Counted from the first letter of the stretch, positions 9,273 through 17,590 are shown. The stretch: 64,000 bases of DNA from Sphaerisporangium rhizosphaerae (GCF_042665155.1 NZ_JBHTCG010000004.1:375382-439381); one strand, 5' to 3'. Translations and numbers: made by a program. Notes: a model not told the origin generated them from the sequence alone.

Positions 9273-9878
9273 TCAGGCCTGCCCGCGGTCGCCGGCGCCG
9301 AGGTGGGCGATGCCGATGTCCAGGGCGGCCTCCAGGTGCGCGGTCGAACCGGTGGACATCTGGATCAGGACGCCCCCCTGGACGCCCGCGAGCAGGGCCG
9401 CCGCCGCACGGTCGGCGTCCATGGCCCGGTCGATCTCGCCGGCCTGCTGCATGTGGCGCACGCCGGCGGCGATCTCGGCCTGCCAGCTGCGCATCAGCTC
9501 CGTGACCACGGCCTGGGCCCCGGGCGTGACGCCGCCGAGTTGCGACATGACGGCGTTGAGCGGGCACAGCGTGCCCTGGGCGCGGTAGCGCTCGACCACC
9601 CTGTCGCGCCACCGCCACCAGGCGGGCCAGGACGACAGGTCACCCAGCTGGGGTCGCTGGTCCTCCAGCACGCGGTCGGCCTCGAGGCGGGCCACGGCCA
9701 GCAACAGCTCCTCCCGGCCGCCCGGGAAGTAGTGGAACAACTGGCTCTTGCTCGTCGTGGTCCGGGCGAGCACGTCGTCGAGGGTGGTCGCGACCACCCC
9801 GTGCTCGCGGATCTGCGCGGCCGCGCCCTGGAGTATCCGCTCCCGCGTCGCGGCGCCCTTGCGGGTCAGCGCAGGCAT
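9273..9878 (-). CDS. TetR-family transcriptional regulator
   Basis: The ATG at 9878 has GAGAGG 5 nt upstream and gives 201 residues. The N-terminal helix-turn-helix (RERILQGAAAQIREHGVVATTLDDVLARTTTSKSQLFHYFPG, split over residues about 10-50) is typical TetR; the C-terminal half fits the TetR_C effector-binding class found near oxidoreductases. It sits between the aldo/keto reductase and a divergent MFS transporter. Matching operator-like repeats before the reductase and before this gene argue for autoregulation and repression of the reductase. The ligand is unknown. Confidence 0.9.
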   Translation of the reverse strand: MPALTRKGAATRERILQGAAAQIREHGVVATTLDDVLARTTTSKSQLFHYFPGGREELLLAVARLEADRVLEDQRPQLGDLSSWPAWWRWRDRVVERYRAQGTLCPLNAVMSQLGGVTPGAQAVVTELMRSWQAEIAAGVRHMQQAGEIDRAMDADRAAAALLAGVQGGVLIQMSTGSTAHLEAALDIGIAHLGAGDRGQA

Positions 9879-9894
9879 GACACCTCTCCCAGAC

Positions 9895-9910
9895 TGGATG
9901 TTCCGGTCCA
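9895..9910. promoter_or_regulatory. TetR autoregulatory operator
   Basis: Read on the minus strand, TGGACC-GGAA-CATCCA preceded by AAAA aligns with the perfect site at 9205-9220 over the TGGAC and TCCA half-sites with the same 4-nt spacer. It is 17 bp upstream of the regulator's start, in the usual position for autorepression. Confidence 0.55.
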
Positions 9911-10120
9911 TTTTATCCGGTCACGAGGCGCCCGCAGGTATGGCGCGGCGCCGCCCGGGCGGTGATGATCGGACCGGGGAGGGTGCGGCGGCGTCCGATC
10001 GGAGGGGAACGTGCCGGGCGCGCGGCGTCCTTCCGCAGTCGGAAGACCGTCCGGTAAGCCCGCCGGCCGTCGCGACATGGCGCGTCCGGCCGTCGCGATG
10101 TCGCGCGAAGGAGAACCCTC

Positions 10121-11347
10121 ATGAGCCCCCGGCCAACGACGGACCGATCACGGCGACCCGAGGATTCCGAAGGACGCACGCGATGGGCGACGATCGCCGT
10201 CGTCTACCTCGCCGGGGTGGTCACGGCGATGAGCCTGGGCAAGTTCGCCTCGGTCGGGCCGGCGGTGGCGGCCCAGCTCGGGCTGTCGCTGCCGCAGCTC
10301 GGCTGGGTGATCTCGGCCGTCGTGGGCGTGGGGGCCGTCGCCGGCCTGCCCGCCGGATACCTGGTCCGCCGCCTGGGCGCCGAGAGGTCGCTGGTCGGCG
10401 GCCTGGCGCTGGTCGCGGTGGCGGGCGCGGCGAACGTGGCGGCGGGCGACTTCGCCTGGTTGCTGGCCGCCCGGGGCGTCGAAGGCATCGGGTACATCCT
10501 GGTCACCGTCGCCTGCCCGGCACTGATCCTGCGGCTGGCCCACGAGCGGGACCGCGGCGTCGTCCTGTCCATCTGGGCGACGTTCGTCCCGGTGGGCATC
10601 GGGGTGAGCACACTGGCCGGAGGCGCGATCGGCTCCGCCCTGGGCTGGCGCGGCTGGATCGGGCTGATCGCCGGGCTGACCCTCCTCGCCGCGCCGGCCG
10701 TCTGGCTGCGCCTGCCGCGCGGGGCGGAGCGGCGCGCGGCGTCCGGGCCCGTCCCCGGGGCGAGGGCGCTGGCGCGACCGGTCGCCCTGGCGGGAGCCTT
10801 CTGCCTGATCGTGCTGGTGACCATGCCGGTGGTCGTGCTCCTGCCCACGCTGCTGATCCAGCAGTACGGGCGCTCGGCCGCCGCCGCCGGCGCCATGACC
10901 TCGGTGATCTCGATGCTCGGTGTGGCCGGCGGGCTGGCGGTCGGCGTGCTGCTGCGCCGGGGCACGCCTGTCGGCGTCCTGGCGCTGACCGGGCTACTGG
11001 TGGTACCGGCCGCCTGGCTCATCTACGGCGGCGGCAGTTCGCCGGCCGGCGCGCTGGCCGGCGCGGGAGGCGTCTCGGTGCTGAACGGGCTGCTGGGCGC
11101 GCTCGCCATCGCGGCACTCCCTCTCACGCTGGAGCGTCTGGACCACGCCGACGTCGGCAACGGCGTGATCGCCCAGGCGGGCAGCCTCGGATCGCTGCTC
11201 GGCCCCCCGTTGTTCGGCCTGGTGGCCACCGGGTTCGGGTACCCGGCCCTGGTGCCGGTCATCGCCGTCGGGGTGGTCGTCTCGGTCGGCTCGTTGCTGC
11301 TGCTCAGCGTCCGGAAGTCACCCCGGCCCGTGCCGGCCGCCGACTGA
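10121..11347 (+). CDS. MFS transporter
   Basis: This 408-residue protein has twelve predicted hydrophobic segments and the MFS loop 2-3 pattern (GLPAGYLVRRLGAERS). It resembles the CynX/NimT-like branch of MFS exporters, but the substrate cannot be assigned. The ATG at 10121 has AAGGAG 8 nt upstream. It is divergent from the TetR gene, whose operator lies in the shared 242-bp promoter region, so it may belong to the same detoxification response. Its last 30 bp overlap the 3' end of the convergent anhydromuramic acid kinase gene. Confidence 0.88.
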   Translation: MSPRPTTDRSRRPEDSEGRTRWATIAVVYLAGVVTAMSLGKFASVGPAVAAQLGLSLPQLGWVISAVVGVGAVAGLPAGYLVRRLGAERSLVGGLALVAVAGAANVAAGDFAWLLAARGVEGIGYILVTVACPALILRLAHERDRGVVLSIWATFVPVGIGVSTLAGGAIGSALGWRGWIGLIAGLTLLAAPAVWLRLPRGAERRAASGPVPGARALARPVALAGAFCLIVLVTMPVVVLLPTLLIQQYGRSAAAAGAMTSVISMLGVAGGLAVGVLLRRGTPVGVLALTGLLVVPAAWLIYGGGSSPAGALAGAGGVSVLNGLLGALAIAALPLTLERLDHADVGNGVIAQAGSLGSLLGPPLFGLVATGFGYPALVPVIAVGVVVSVGSLLLLSVRKSPRPVPAAD

Positions 11348-12568
11348 GCCCCCGTGCCGGCCGGTGCCCCGGGTACCGGCCTCGGGCTCCTGGCGCCGCG
11401 GGGTCAGGGTGAGGGCGCGCGGCGCCTCGCGGGCCGGGGACGGGAGGACGAGCGGCGCCGCGCCCGGGGTGACGGTGCCCAGGACGCGGGCGGCGCGCGC
11501 TCCGGTGCCCGCGGGGACCGATCCCGGCAGGCCGTGCGCGGTGTGCCAGCCGATGAGGGCGAAGGCGATCGCCTCCTTGCCGTCGGCGGGGGCGCCGTAG
11601 GCGTCGCTCAGCCGGACGGTCACGCCGGGGAGCGCGCGGCGCAGGCCGTCCATGAGCACGGGGTTGCGGCAACCGCCGCCCGAGACGACGAGCAGGCCGG
11701 CGCCGCTCGCGGCCACCTCCCGGACGACCGTGCGGACGGTGAGCTCGGTGAGGGTCGCCACCAGGTCGGCCGAACCCGGCCGGGCGCCCGCCCTGGCCAT
11801 CGCCTCTTCGACGTGGCCCAGGTGGAACAGCTCCTTGCCGGTGCTCTTGGGGAGGGGCAGCCGGTAGTACGGGTGGTCGAGCAGGACCGCCAGAAGGCCC
11901 TCGTCGACCGTGCCGGAGGCGGCGACGCGCCCGTCCTCGTCGAAGCCGCGCTCGTTCAGTCCCCGGTTCACCACGACCGCGTCGATCAGCGCGTTCGCCG
12001 GGCCGATGTCGTAGGCGGCGACGTCGCCGGGACCGCGCACCACCGTCAGGTTCGCGATGCCGCCCAGGTTGAGCGCGGCGGCCGTGCCGCGATGCCCGGC
12101 CAGCAGCAGGACGTCGAGCAGGCACACGAGCGGGGCGCCCTGCCCGCCGGCCGCGACGTCGCGGGAGCGCACGTCGGAAAGGACGGGCGTGCCCGTGCGC
12201 TCGGCGATCCACGCGGGCTGGCCGATCTGCAGGGTGCCGAGAGCGTGCGCGCCCTCGACCCAGTGGAACACGGTCTGCCCGTGGGAGACGACCAGGTCGA
12301 CCGGCCCTGCCCGTCCGATCGCCTCGGCGGCGGCCCCGGCGAAGCTCTGGCCGATGAGGGTGTCCAGCGCGCACACCTCGGCCAGGGTGGTCACCGCCGG
12401 GGGCAGCGCGTTCATCAGCCGGGCGCGCAGCCGGTCCGGGTAGGGCGTGGCGGCGGTGAGCTCGACGACTCCGCTGAGCGTGCCGCCGTCGTAGGCCGGG
12501 TCGAAGTCGACCAGCGCCACGTCGATGCCGTCGTGGGAGGTGCCGGAGATCATGCCCAGAACCCTCAC
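11318..12568 (-). CDS. anmK: Anhydro-N-acetylmuramic acid kinase
   Basis: From GTG 12568 (GGAGGGG 5 nt upstream) the protein is 416 residues. Family motifs are in order: GMISGTSHDGID near the N-terminus, SHGQTVFH, LNLGGIANLT, DIGPANALIDA and VVSGGGCRNPVLM. AnmK cleaves and phosphorylates 1,6-anhydroMurNAc, returning it to MurNAc-6-phosphate in cell-wall recycling. The C-terminus carries about 50 extra low-complexity residues that run over the end of the convergent MFS gene. A much longer open frame upstream of the GTG is G+C-rich repeat sequence and is not supported. Confidence 0.93.
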   Translation of the reverse strand: MRVLGMISGTSHDGIDVALVDFDPAYDGGTLSGVVELTAATPYPDRLRARLMNALPPAVTTLAEVCALDTLIGQSFAGAAAEAIGRAGPVDLVVSHGQTVFHWVEGAHALGTLQIGQPAWIAERTGTPVLSDVRSRDVAAGGQGAPLVCLLDVLLLAGHRGTAAALNLGGIANLTVVRGPGDVAAYDIGPANALIDAVVVNRGLNERGFDEDGRVAASGTVDEGLLAVLLDHPYYRLPLPKSTGKELFHLGHVEEAMARAGARPGSADLVATLTELTVRTVVREVAASGAGLLVVSGGGCRNPVLMDGLRRALPGVTVRLSDAYGAPADGKEAIAFALIGWHTAHGLPGSVPAGTGARAARVLGTVTPGAAPLVLPSPAREAPRALTLTPRRQEPEAGTRGTGRHGGSVGGRHGPG

Positions 12569-12888
12569 GGCGCCCCCTCCGAGTACGATTTCGGGCCGGC
12601 CACCGCCCCGCGCGGGGCCGGAGCGACGGCGGGGCGCGAGGCCGGAGAACAGCGGCGGCGCGAGGCCGGAGAACGGCGGCGGGCCCGCCCCTGTTCCGGC
12701 CGAACGCGCCCTGCCCCTGAACGCCCCTTCCCCTGACGGTAGTACCCGCAACGCCCGACCCGACCCGGGCCGCCGGACGGCCCGATCCAGCCGCCACTCG
12801 CACCGGCGCGGCGTGACCAGCGGTTATTTTGGGGCGACGTCACCACACCGTAAGAATCTCCGGGCCGCGCCTGCCTTAGCGTCGGCCC
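12569..12888. other. Divergent intergenic region anmK / GT2 gene
   Basis: This 320-bp gap holds an imperfect tandem repeat around 12632-12676 (unit GGCGCGAGGCCGGAGAAC, two copies) and the conserved promoter of the GT2 gene at 12838-12882. I see no coding capacity with a family match in it. Confidence 0.6.
12838..12882 (+). promoter_or_regulatory. Shared regulon promoter, copy 1 (GT2/DUF2064 operon)
   Basis: CGTCA (12838-12842), N6, CGTAA (12849-12853), GAATC (12854-12858), 18 nt, then TAGCGT (12877-12882). The same layout with the same 18-nt spacing occurs at 16072-16116 and 43449-43493. The CGTCA/CGTAA halves are direct repeats 11 nt apart, the period of OmpR-type response regulator sites. 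With a start 7 nt past the -10 box, transcription would begin at the ATG at 12889, giving a leaderless mRNA. Confidence 0.7.
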
Positions 12889-13545
12889 ATGGAGATCGAC
12901 GTGGTGCTGCCGTGCCTGGACGAGGAGGCCGCCCTCCCCTGGGTGCTGGAGCGCATGCCGGCCGGCTGCCGGCCCATCGTGGTGGACAACGGCTCGACGG
13001 ACGGCTCGGTGAAGGTCGCCGCCCGGTTCGGGGCACAGGTGGTCGTCGAGCCGCGGCGCGGGTTCGGCGCCGCCTGCCATGCCGGGCTGCTGGCCGCGAC
13101 CGGCGACATCGTCGCCTTCATGGACGCCGACGCCTCCCTCGATCCGCGGCAACTGCCGCGCGTCACCGAGCCGGTCGCGGCCGGGGACGCCGACCTGGTG
13201 CTCGGCCGGCGGATCACCCGCTCGGCCGGGGCCTGGCCGCCGCACGCGCGGGCCGCCAACGCCCTGCTGGCTCGCCGCCTGCGCCGCCGCACCGGGGCCG
13301 GGGTGCACGACCTCGGCCCGATGCGCGCGGCCCGCCGCGACGCGCTGCTCGCCCTGGGGCTGAGCGACCGCAGGTTCGGCTACCCGCTGGAGATGGTGCT
13401 GCGCGCCGCCGCGGCCGGCTGGCGGATCGCCGAGGCCGAGGTGGACTACCTCCCGCGCGCGGGACGCTCCAAGGTGACGGGCACGGTGCGCGGGACGGTG
13501 CGCGCCATCGGCGACATGCGGCGGGTCATGCGGGAGAACGCGTGA
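12889..13545 (+). CDS. GT2 glycosyltransferase (dolichyl-phosphate sugar synthase-like)
   Basis: The 218-residue protein is a compact GT-A enzyme: VVLPCLDEEAALPWVLERMP, IVVDNGSTDGS for nucleotide binding, a DADAS metal-binding DxD motif near residue 80, and YLPRAGRSKVTGT at the C-terminal end as in polyprenyl-phosphate mannosyl/glucosyl transferases. It lacks C-terminal membrane helices, so it is probably a cytosolic or peripheral enzyme transferring a sugar from a nucleotide donor to a lipid carrier. It overlaps the next gene by 4 bp and has a dedicated promoter shared with two other operons in the window. Confidence 0.88.
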   Translation: MEIDVVLPCLDEEAALPWVLERMPAGCRPIVVDNGSTDGSVKVAARFGAQVVVEPRRGFGAACHAGLLAATGDIVAFMDADASLDPRQLPRVTEPVAAGDADLVLGRRITRSAGAWPPHARAANALLARRLRRRTGAGVHDLGPMRAARRDALLALGLSDRRFGYPLEMVLRAAAAGWRIAEAEVDYLPRAGRSKVTGTVRGTVRAIGDMRRVMRENA

Positions 13546-14177
13546 CCCAGGTCCTGGTCATCGCCAAGGAACCGCTGCCGGGCCGGGTCAAGACCCGGCT
13601 CTGCCCGCCGTGCACGGCCGAGCAGGCCGCCCGGCTCGCGGCCGCCGCCCTGGAGGACACCCTGCGCACGGTGGCGGCGACCCGGACGCCGCGCCGGGTG
13701 CTCGCCCTGCAGGGGATGCCGGGCCCCTGGCTGCCCCGTGGGTTCACGGTCATCCCGCAACGCGGGGCCGGGCTGGACGAGCGGCTGGCGGCGGCCTTCA
13801 CCGACGCCGGCCGGCCGCACGCGATGCCCACCGTCCTGGTCGGCATGGACACCCCGCAGCTCACCGCACCCCTGCTGGAGGCCGCCCGCGCCGCGCTGGC
13901 CTCGCACGACGCGGTGTACGGGCCCGCCGCGGACGGCGGGTTCTGGCTGCTCGGCCTGCGCCGCCCCGACCCGGCGCTGGTGCTCGGCGTGCCCATGTCG
14001 CAGCCCCACACCGGAGCGGCCCAGCTACGGCGCCTGCGCGAGGCCGGGCTGAGCCTTGCCGTGCTGCCCGAACTGCGCGACGTCGACACCTTCGCCGACG
14101 CCTGCGACGTCGCGGCCTCAGCGCCCGGCACCCGGTTCGCCGCGACACTGACCACCGTGCGCGAAGCCCTGGACTGA
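13542..14177 (+). CDS. DUF2064 / TIGR04282-type nucleotidyl- or glycosyltransferase-like protein
   Basis: Starting at a GTG that overlaps the upstream stop (GTGA), the product is 211 residues. It shows the family opening VLVIAKEPLPGRVKTRLCPP, then VLVGMDTPQLT and YGPAADGGFWLLGL, as in DUF2064 proteins annotated as arsenosugar-type glycosyltransferases and related to nucleotidyltransferases such as CofC. The name reflects a family label, not proven arsenic chemistry. Tight coupling with the GT2 gene suggests they act in one sugar-activation or transfer pathway. Confidence 0.85.
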   Translation: MTQVLVIAKEPLPGRVKTRLCPPCTAEQAARLAAAALEDTLRTVAATRTPRRVLALQGMPGPWLPRGFTVIPQRGAGLDERLAAAFTDAGRPHAMPTVLVGMDTPQLTAPLLEAARAALASHDAVYGPAADGGFWLLGLRRPDPALVLGVPMSQPHTGAAQLRRLREAGLSLAVLPELRDVDTFADACDVAASAPGTRFAATLTTVREALD

Positions 14178-14195
14178 GCCGGGGACGGCCCGCTC

Positions 14196-14810
14196 TCAGT
14201 GCGTCCGCCGCCGCCGGGAGAGCCGCGCCCGTCCGGTTCGCCGAGCTCGCAGCCAGGCCGCGGCCATCGCCGCCGCGGCAGCGACCGCGACCACGGCCAG
14301 CACGAGGAGCAGGTTGCGCCCGTAGTCCAGCGGGAGCAGCGACGGGTTGTCGGCCCTGCGGCCGATGCCCAGCACCATCGGCAGCGCGAGCAGGCCGAGC
14401 ACGCCGGCCACGGCCAGCGCGGCGCGCACCCAGAACCGGTACGGCTCGCGCACCGCCCCGGTGAGCACGGCGACCGCCGCGACCAGCGGCGCCAGGACGC
14501 CGTCGTGCGCGGCGACCAGCCCGCCGAACCACAGGGCCCAGCCGAGGGGGTCGGTGTGGTGGGCGTCCGCCGCCAGACCCGCCAGCCCGACGACGACCAG
14601 CGCGCCGCCGGCGCCGTACCCCGCCCACCGCCACCGGCCCGAGCCGGCGCGCGAAGCGTCGTCCCGCCCGTGCACGGCGCCGGAGGAGGCGCCGCCGGGC
14701 CCTGCCATCGCGGCGAGGGAGGAGACGCCGTCGGGCCCTGTCGTCGCGGCGAGGGAGGAGTCGCCCGGTTCGGTGCGGGCGTCGGGAGAGGTGCCGTCCG
14801 GCCGGTTCAT
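14196..14810 (-). CDS. Small polytopic membrane protein coupled to the molybdoenzyme
   Basis: ATG 14810 overlaps the stop of the molybdopterin gene (ATGA), so the two are translationally coupled. The 204-residue product has about 60 N-terminal low-complexity residues rich in Gly/Ala/Ser, then four hydrophobic segments (GYGAGGALVVVGLAGLAADA, a central ALWFGGLVAAHDGVLAPLVA, AALAVAGVLGLLALPMVLGI and LLLVLAVVAVAAAAAMAAAW) and a basic tail. I do not recognise a catalytic motif. It may be a membrane partner of the oxidoreductase. Confidence 0.75.
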   Translation of the reverse strand: MNRPDGTSPDARTEPGDSSLAATTGPDGVSSLAAMAGPGGASSGAVHGRDDASRAGSGRWRWAGYGAGGALVVVGLAGLAADAHHTDPLGWALWFGGLVAAHDGVLAPLVAAVAVLTGAVREPYRFWVRAALAVAGVLGLLALPMVLGIGRRADNPSLLPLDYGRNLLLVLAVVAVAAAAAMAAAWLRARRTGRARLSRRRRTH

Positions 14811-15973
14811 GTGACCACCACCTCGGTGACCCACTTGGTCTGCAGCACGCCGGGCCGGTTCGGCGCGATGAGACGCAGGGGGAAGCCGTGGTCGGGGGCG
14901 AGCGGGGCGCCGTTGAGGCGCAGGGCCAGCAAGGTGAGCGGGTCGCCCCAGTGCGGCGAGCGCACCTCGCTGGACCGGTAGGCCCCGCCGCGCTCCAGCG
15001 ACTCGACCGTGACCACGGCGTCCGGGGCCGCACCCGCCCGGGCGAGCAGGTCGCGCAGGCGGATCCCGGCCCACTCCGCCTCCGCGCTCCAGCCCTCCAC
15101 GCACGAGATCGGCAACCGGGCGGTGTGCTGCGGCCACCGCAGCAGGTCGGCGTAGGTGAGGGACAGGGGCGTGCGCACCGCCCCGGTGACCGTGAGCCGG
15201 TACCCCGCGTCCGCGGCGACCGCGCTCACCCCGGCCGCGGCCGCGGTCTTGTTCACCGGGACGCCCTGCGGGCCGATGCGCGGGCCGCGCGGCGCGAGCA
15301 CGGCCCACCGGGCGAGGGGCGGGTAGGTCTCGCCCACCGTGACCAGGACGGTGACGCCCGAGGCCGCCGCCACCGTGGCGAGGAACCGCCGCCGGGCCAT
15401 GTCGCCTGGTCCGACCGGTTCCCGCGTCCAGAACCGGGCGCGGACCTTGGCCCACTCGTTCACCACGTGGATGACCAGCGCGCCGTAGACCAGGTAGGCC
15501 GTCCAGTAGTGCGCCGCGGTGAAGGAGAACGGCCACAGGTACGCGTAAGAGATGTTCAGCAGCCCGGTGACGAGCTGGAACAGCGATCCGCCCACCAGCG
15601 CGAGCACCAGCGCGCGTTCCACCGCCTGCGGCGCCGAACGGAAGGGCGGCCACTGGAACAGCCGCGGGTAGACCGTCCACAGCTTGGCCAGCAGCAACGG
15701 GATGGTCGCCAGCCCGCCGATGACGTGGGCTCCCTGCGTGACCCGGTACAGGTTCACCGGCCGGGACGGCCACAGCAGCCAGGCCGGCGGATGCTGCATG
15801 AAGTGGCTCACCAGCCCGGTGACGAAGGCCACCGTGAAGCTCAGGCCGAGCCACACGCCGAGCTGAGCGGCCGTCCGCTCGGAGTGCAGCCCGCTGCTGA
15901 AGCGCCCCGAGACGCCGCGCACGAATGCCTCCGCCCGGCGCTCCAGGCTTTTCCCGTCACTACGGCGAACCAT
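14807..15973 (-). CDS. Cytochrome b561-like / molybdopterin (sulfite oxidase-type) oxidoreductase fusion
   Basis: The 388-residue protein combines an N-terminal four-helix membrane domain (residues about 35-170, with His57, His61, His83, His155 and His169 as possible haem ligands) and a C-terminal Mo-cofactor domain with SCVEGW, whose Cys291 is the expected Mo ligand. Between them MARRRFLATVAAA (about 192-204) resembles a twin-arginine signal, implying the Mo domain is exported. ATG 15973 has GAGGCGGG upstream. Electrons would pass between the quinone pool and an unknown oxidised or reduced substrate outside the membrane. It shares a promoter type with GT and methyltransferase genes. Confidence 0.88.
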   Translation of the reverse strand: MVRRSDGKSLERRAEAFVRGVSGRFSSGLHSERTAAQLGVWLGLSFTVAFVTGLVSHFMQHPPAWLLWPSRPVNLYRVTQGAHVIGGLATIPLLLAKLWTVYPRLFQWPPFRSAPQAVERALVLALVGGSLFQLVTGLLNISYAYLWPFSFTAAHYWTAYLVYGALVIHVVNEWAKVRARFWTREPVGPGDMARRRFLATVAAASGVTVLVTVGETYPPLARWAVLAPRGPRIGPQGVPVNKTAAAAGVSAVAADAGYRLTVTGAVRTPLSLTYADLLRWPQHTARLPISCVEGWSAEAEWAGIRLRDLLARAGAAPDAVVTVESLERGGAYRSSEVRSPHWGDPLTLLALRLNGAPLAPDHGFPLRLIAPNRPGVLQTKWVTEVVVT

Positions 15974-15996
15974 CGTCCCGCCTCGCTCCGGTGTTC
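15964..15996 (-). pseudogene. Scar of a methyltransferase gene 3' end in the molybdoenzyme leader
   Basis: Positions 15964-15996 align with 42664-42696, the 3' end of the intact methyltransferase gene, at 30 of 33 bases. In the corresponding frame the leader encodes SEAGRWFA, against TEAGRWFATLT at the end of the intact enzyme. The molybdoenzyme ATG (15971-15973) lies inside the conserved block. The flanking leader also resembles the methyltransferase leader (TGATCGA, then GGCCGGCC, then CCGGAAT). I infer an internal deletion of a former upstream methyltransferase gene. Confidence 0.65.
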
Positions 15997-16071
15997 TCGC
16001 GCGCCCGCATTCCGGCGTCGGCCATTTCCACCGGCCGGCCGCGCGCGCCGCACTGTTCGATCACTTCTGCG

Positions 16072-16116
16072 ACCTTACAGCGGAAGGCATTCACCGATTC
16101 TTACGAACCTGTGACG
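16072..16116 (-). promoter_or_regulatory. Shared regulon promoter, copy 2 (molybdoenzyme operon)
   Basis: On the minus strand: CGTCA (16116-16112), N6, CGTAA, GAATC (16100-16096), 18 nt, TAAGGT (16077-16072). It is the same layout and spacing as copies 1 and 3. The predicted transcript start near 16065 leaves a leader of about 90 nt before ATG 15973. Between 16117 and 16351 I see no gene. Confidence 0.7.
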
Positions 16117-16351
16117 CGATCGGGGGCCTTGGCCAGCCTGTGAGCCGCTGACCTGGACTTCGGCGCCGGCACGGACATGAAGCGGCCTCTCGGGAGGCAA
16201 CGGCCGAAATGGCGGGCCGGCCGCGGGAGAACGGCCTCGAAATAGCCTCGCGCCGGCGATCGAGAGGTCGATTCACCGAATGGGGGAATTTCGTCGCCAA
16301 GGGGAGATACGGAGCACGCCGTCCCGCGAAAGGAATCGGCCCGGCAGAGGG

Positions 16352-17590
16352 TCAGCCGTGCCGCCGGGAGGGCGTCAGGGCCGCCGCGGCGGACGCGCAC
16401 CATCGGCGGACCTTCGGCCCGTGCCGGCGCCACCACGTCCAAACCCACAGGCCCTGGACGCCGGCCAGCACCGCGACCACCGCCACCGCGTCCACGACGG
16501 CCGGCGCCTCGCCGCCGTTCACCAGCGTGCCGATCGCGGGCCCCGCGATGGCGGCGAGCGCGGGGAGCATGAGCGTCGCGACCACGGTCAGGCAGGCCGC
16601 CGTACCCACCACCAGCAGCACCGTGTAGAGGCGCACCGCGACGCGCTCCCGTCGCGGGAAGCCCGCGAGCGGGTTCGCCCCACCCCTTCTCGCCAGGCGG
16701 CCGATCAGGAACCGCCCGTACGCCACGCCGTCGCCGTACAGGTTGCGGCACCCGGCGAGGTCCTGGGCGACGAAGTAGAGGTCGGTCCGCATGAACACCA
16801 GGAACTGGAAGCTCAGCGCGTCGATCTGGGTCAGGACGACGATGGCGGCAACGGTGTGCGGGCCGCCCTCGCCCGGCCAGACGGCGAGCGCCATCAGCCC
16901 GGCCGCCATGACGGCCGCGTCCAGCGCCATTCCGGCGAGGTAGGCGCTCATCCGGACGCGCCTGTCCTCGCCCCAGACCCCCGACACGTCGGTCTGCACG
17001 ACGAGGAACTGCAGGCGCGAGCCGAGGGTGATCCGCCCGGGCACCCCGGCCGCCCGGGCCGTGCCGAGATGGGCGAGCTCGTGCAGCAGCACCAGCCCCC
17101 AGGTGATGGCGACCTGGGTGAGCAGCGAGACGGTGCCGAACCGGCTCCAGGCCATGATGCCGGGACTCGGCATGACCTCCGGGCGGACGGCCAGGACCAC
17201 CAGCCCGCACAGGACCAGCAACCCCACCCCGGCGTGGACGGCCGGACTCAGCGTCCACCGGACGTGGCGCGGCTTCAGCCAGGGAAGCGAGGGCCTTCGC
17301 CGCCCGGTGTCCGCGACCGGCCGGCCGTCCATGCCCGCCACGAACCCCAGGTCGGTCAGCGCCGCGCAGAAGTCGGCCACGTCGACTCTCGTCCCGGTCT
17401 CGGCGGTGACCCGCGCCGCGACCTCGTCCACCGTCCGGCCCTCGGCCAGCAGGTCGATCACCGTCCGACCGATGTCGGGGAAGGACGCGAACGTGCCGGT
17501 CTCGACCCGCCCGATGATCCAGCCGGAACCGTCGCGACGCGTTCTGAGCCGGTGGAGCCGTACGCGGGAGGCTCCCGTCACCGCGTGCAT
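16352..17590 (-). CDS. M50-like membrane metalloprotease with PqqD-like domain
   Basis: ATG 17590 (GGAGG 9 nt upstream) gives 412 residues. Residues about 35-85 (FPDIGRTVIDLLAEGRTVDE onward) read as a PqqD-like leader-binding fold. The rest is polytopic, with a zinc-protease motif HELAH (His170, Glu171, His174) in a membrane segment, a pattern of M50 site-2-type proteases and of peptide metalloproteases in RiPP loci. It should cleave or secrete a peptide at the membrane. It directly follows the ThiF-like gene, and a 26-bp duplication covers the junction. Its likely substrate is the 47-aa peptide encoded upstream. Confidence 0.78.
   Translation of the reverse strand: MHAVTGASRVRLHRLRTRRDGSGWIIGRVETGTFASFPDIGRTVIDLLAEGRTVDEVAARVTAETGTRVDVADFCAALTDLGFVAGMDGRPVADTGRRRPSLPWLKPRHVRWTLSPAVHAGVGLLVLCGLVVLAVRPEVMPSPGIMAWSRFGTVSLLTQVAITWGLVLLHELAHLGTARAAGVPGRITLGSRLQFLVVQTDVSGVWGEDRRVRMSAYLAGMALDAAVMAAGLMALAVWPGEGGPHTVAAIVVLTQIDALSFQFLVFMRTDLYFVAQDLAGCRNLYGDGVAYGRFLIGRLARRGGANPLAGFPRRERVAVRLYTVLLVVGTAACLTVVATLMLPALAAIAGPAIGTLVNGGEAPAVVDAVAVVAVLAGVQGLWVWTWWRRHGPKVRRWCASAAAALTPSRRHG

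Noticed and set aside
12838..12882. ECF41-type sigma promoter (TGTCACA...CGTC)
   Set aside because: The GTCAC to CGTC distance is about 37 nt, far longer than the ECF41 spacing; the constant 18-nt spacing is from GAATC to a TAnnGT box.
13542..14177. Arsenosugar biosynthesis enzyme
   Set aside because: The family label suggests it, but there are no arsenic genes nearby; only the DUF2064 family assignment is supported.
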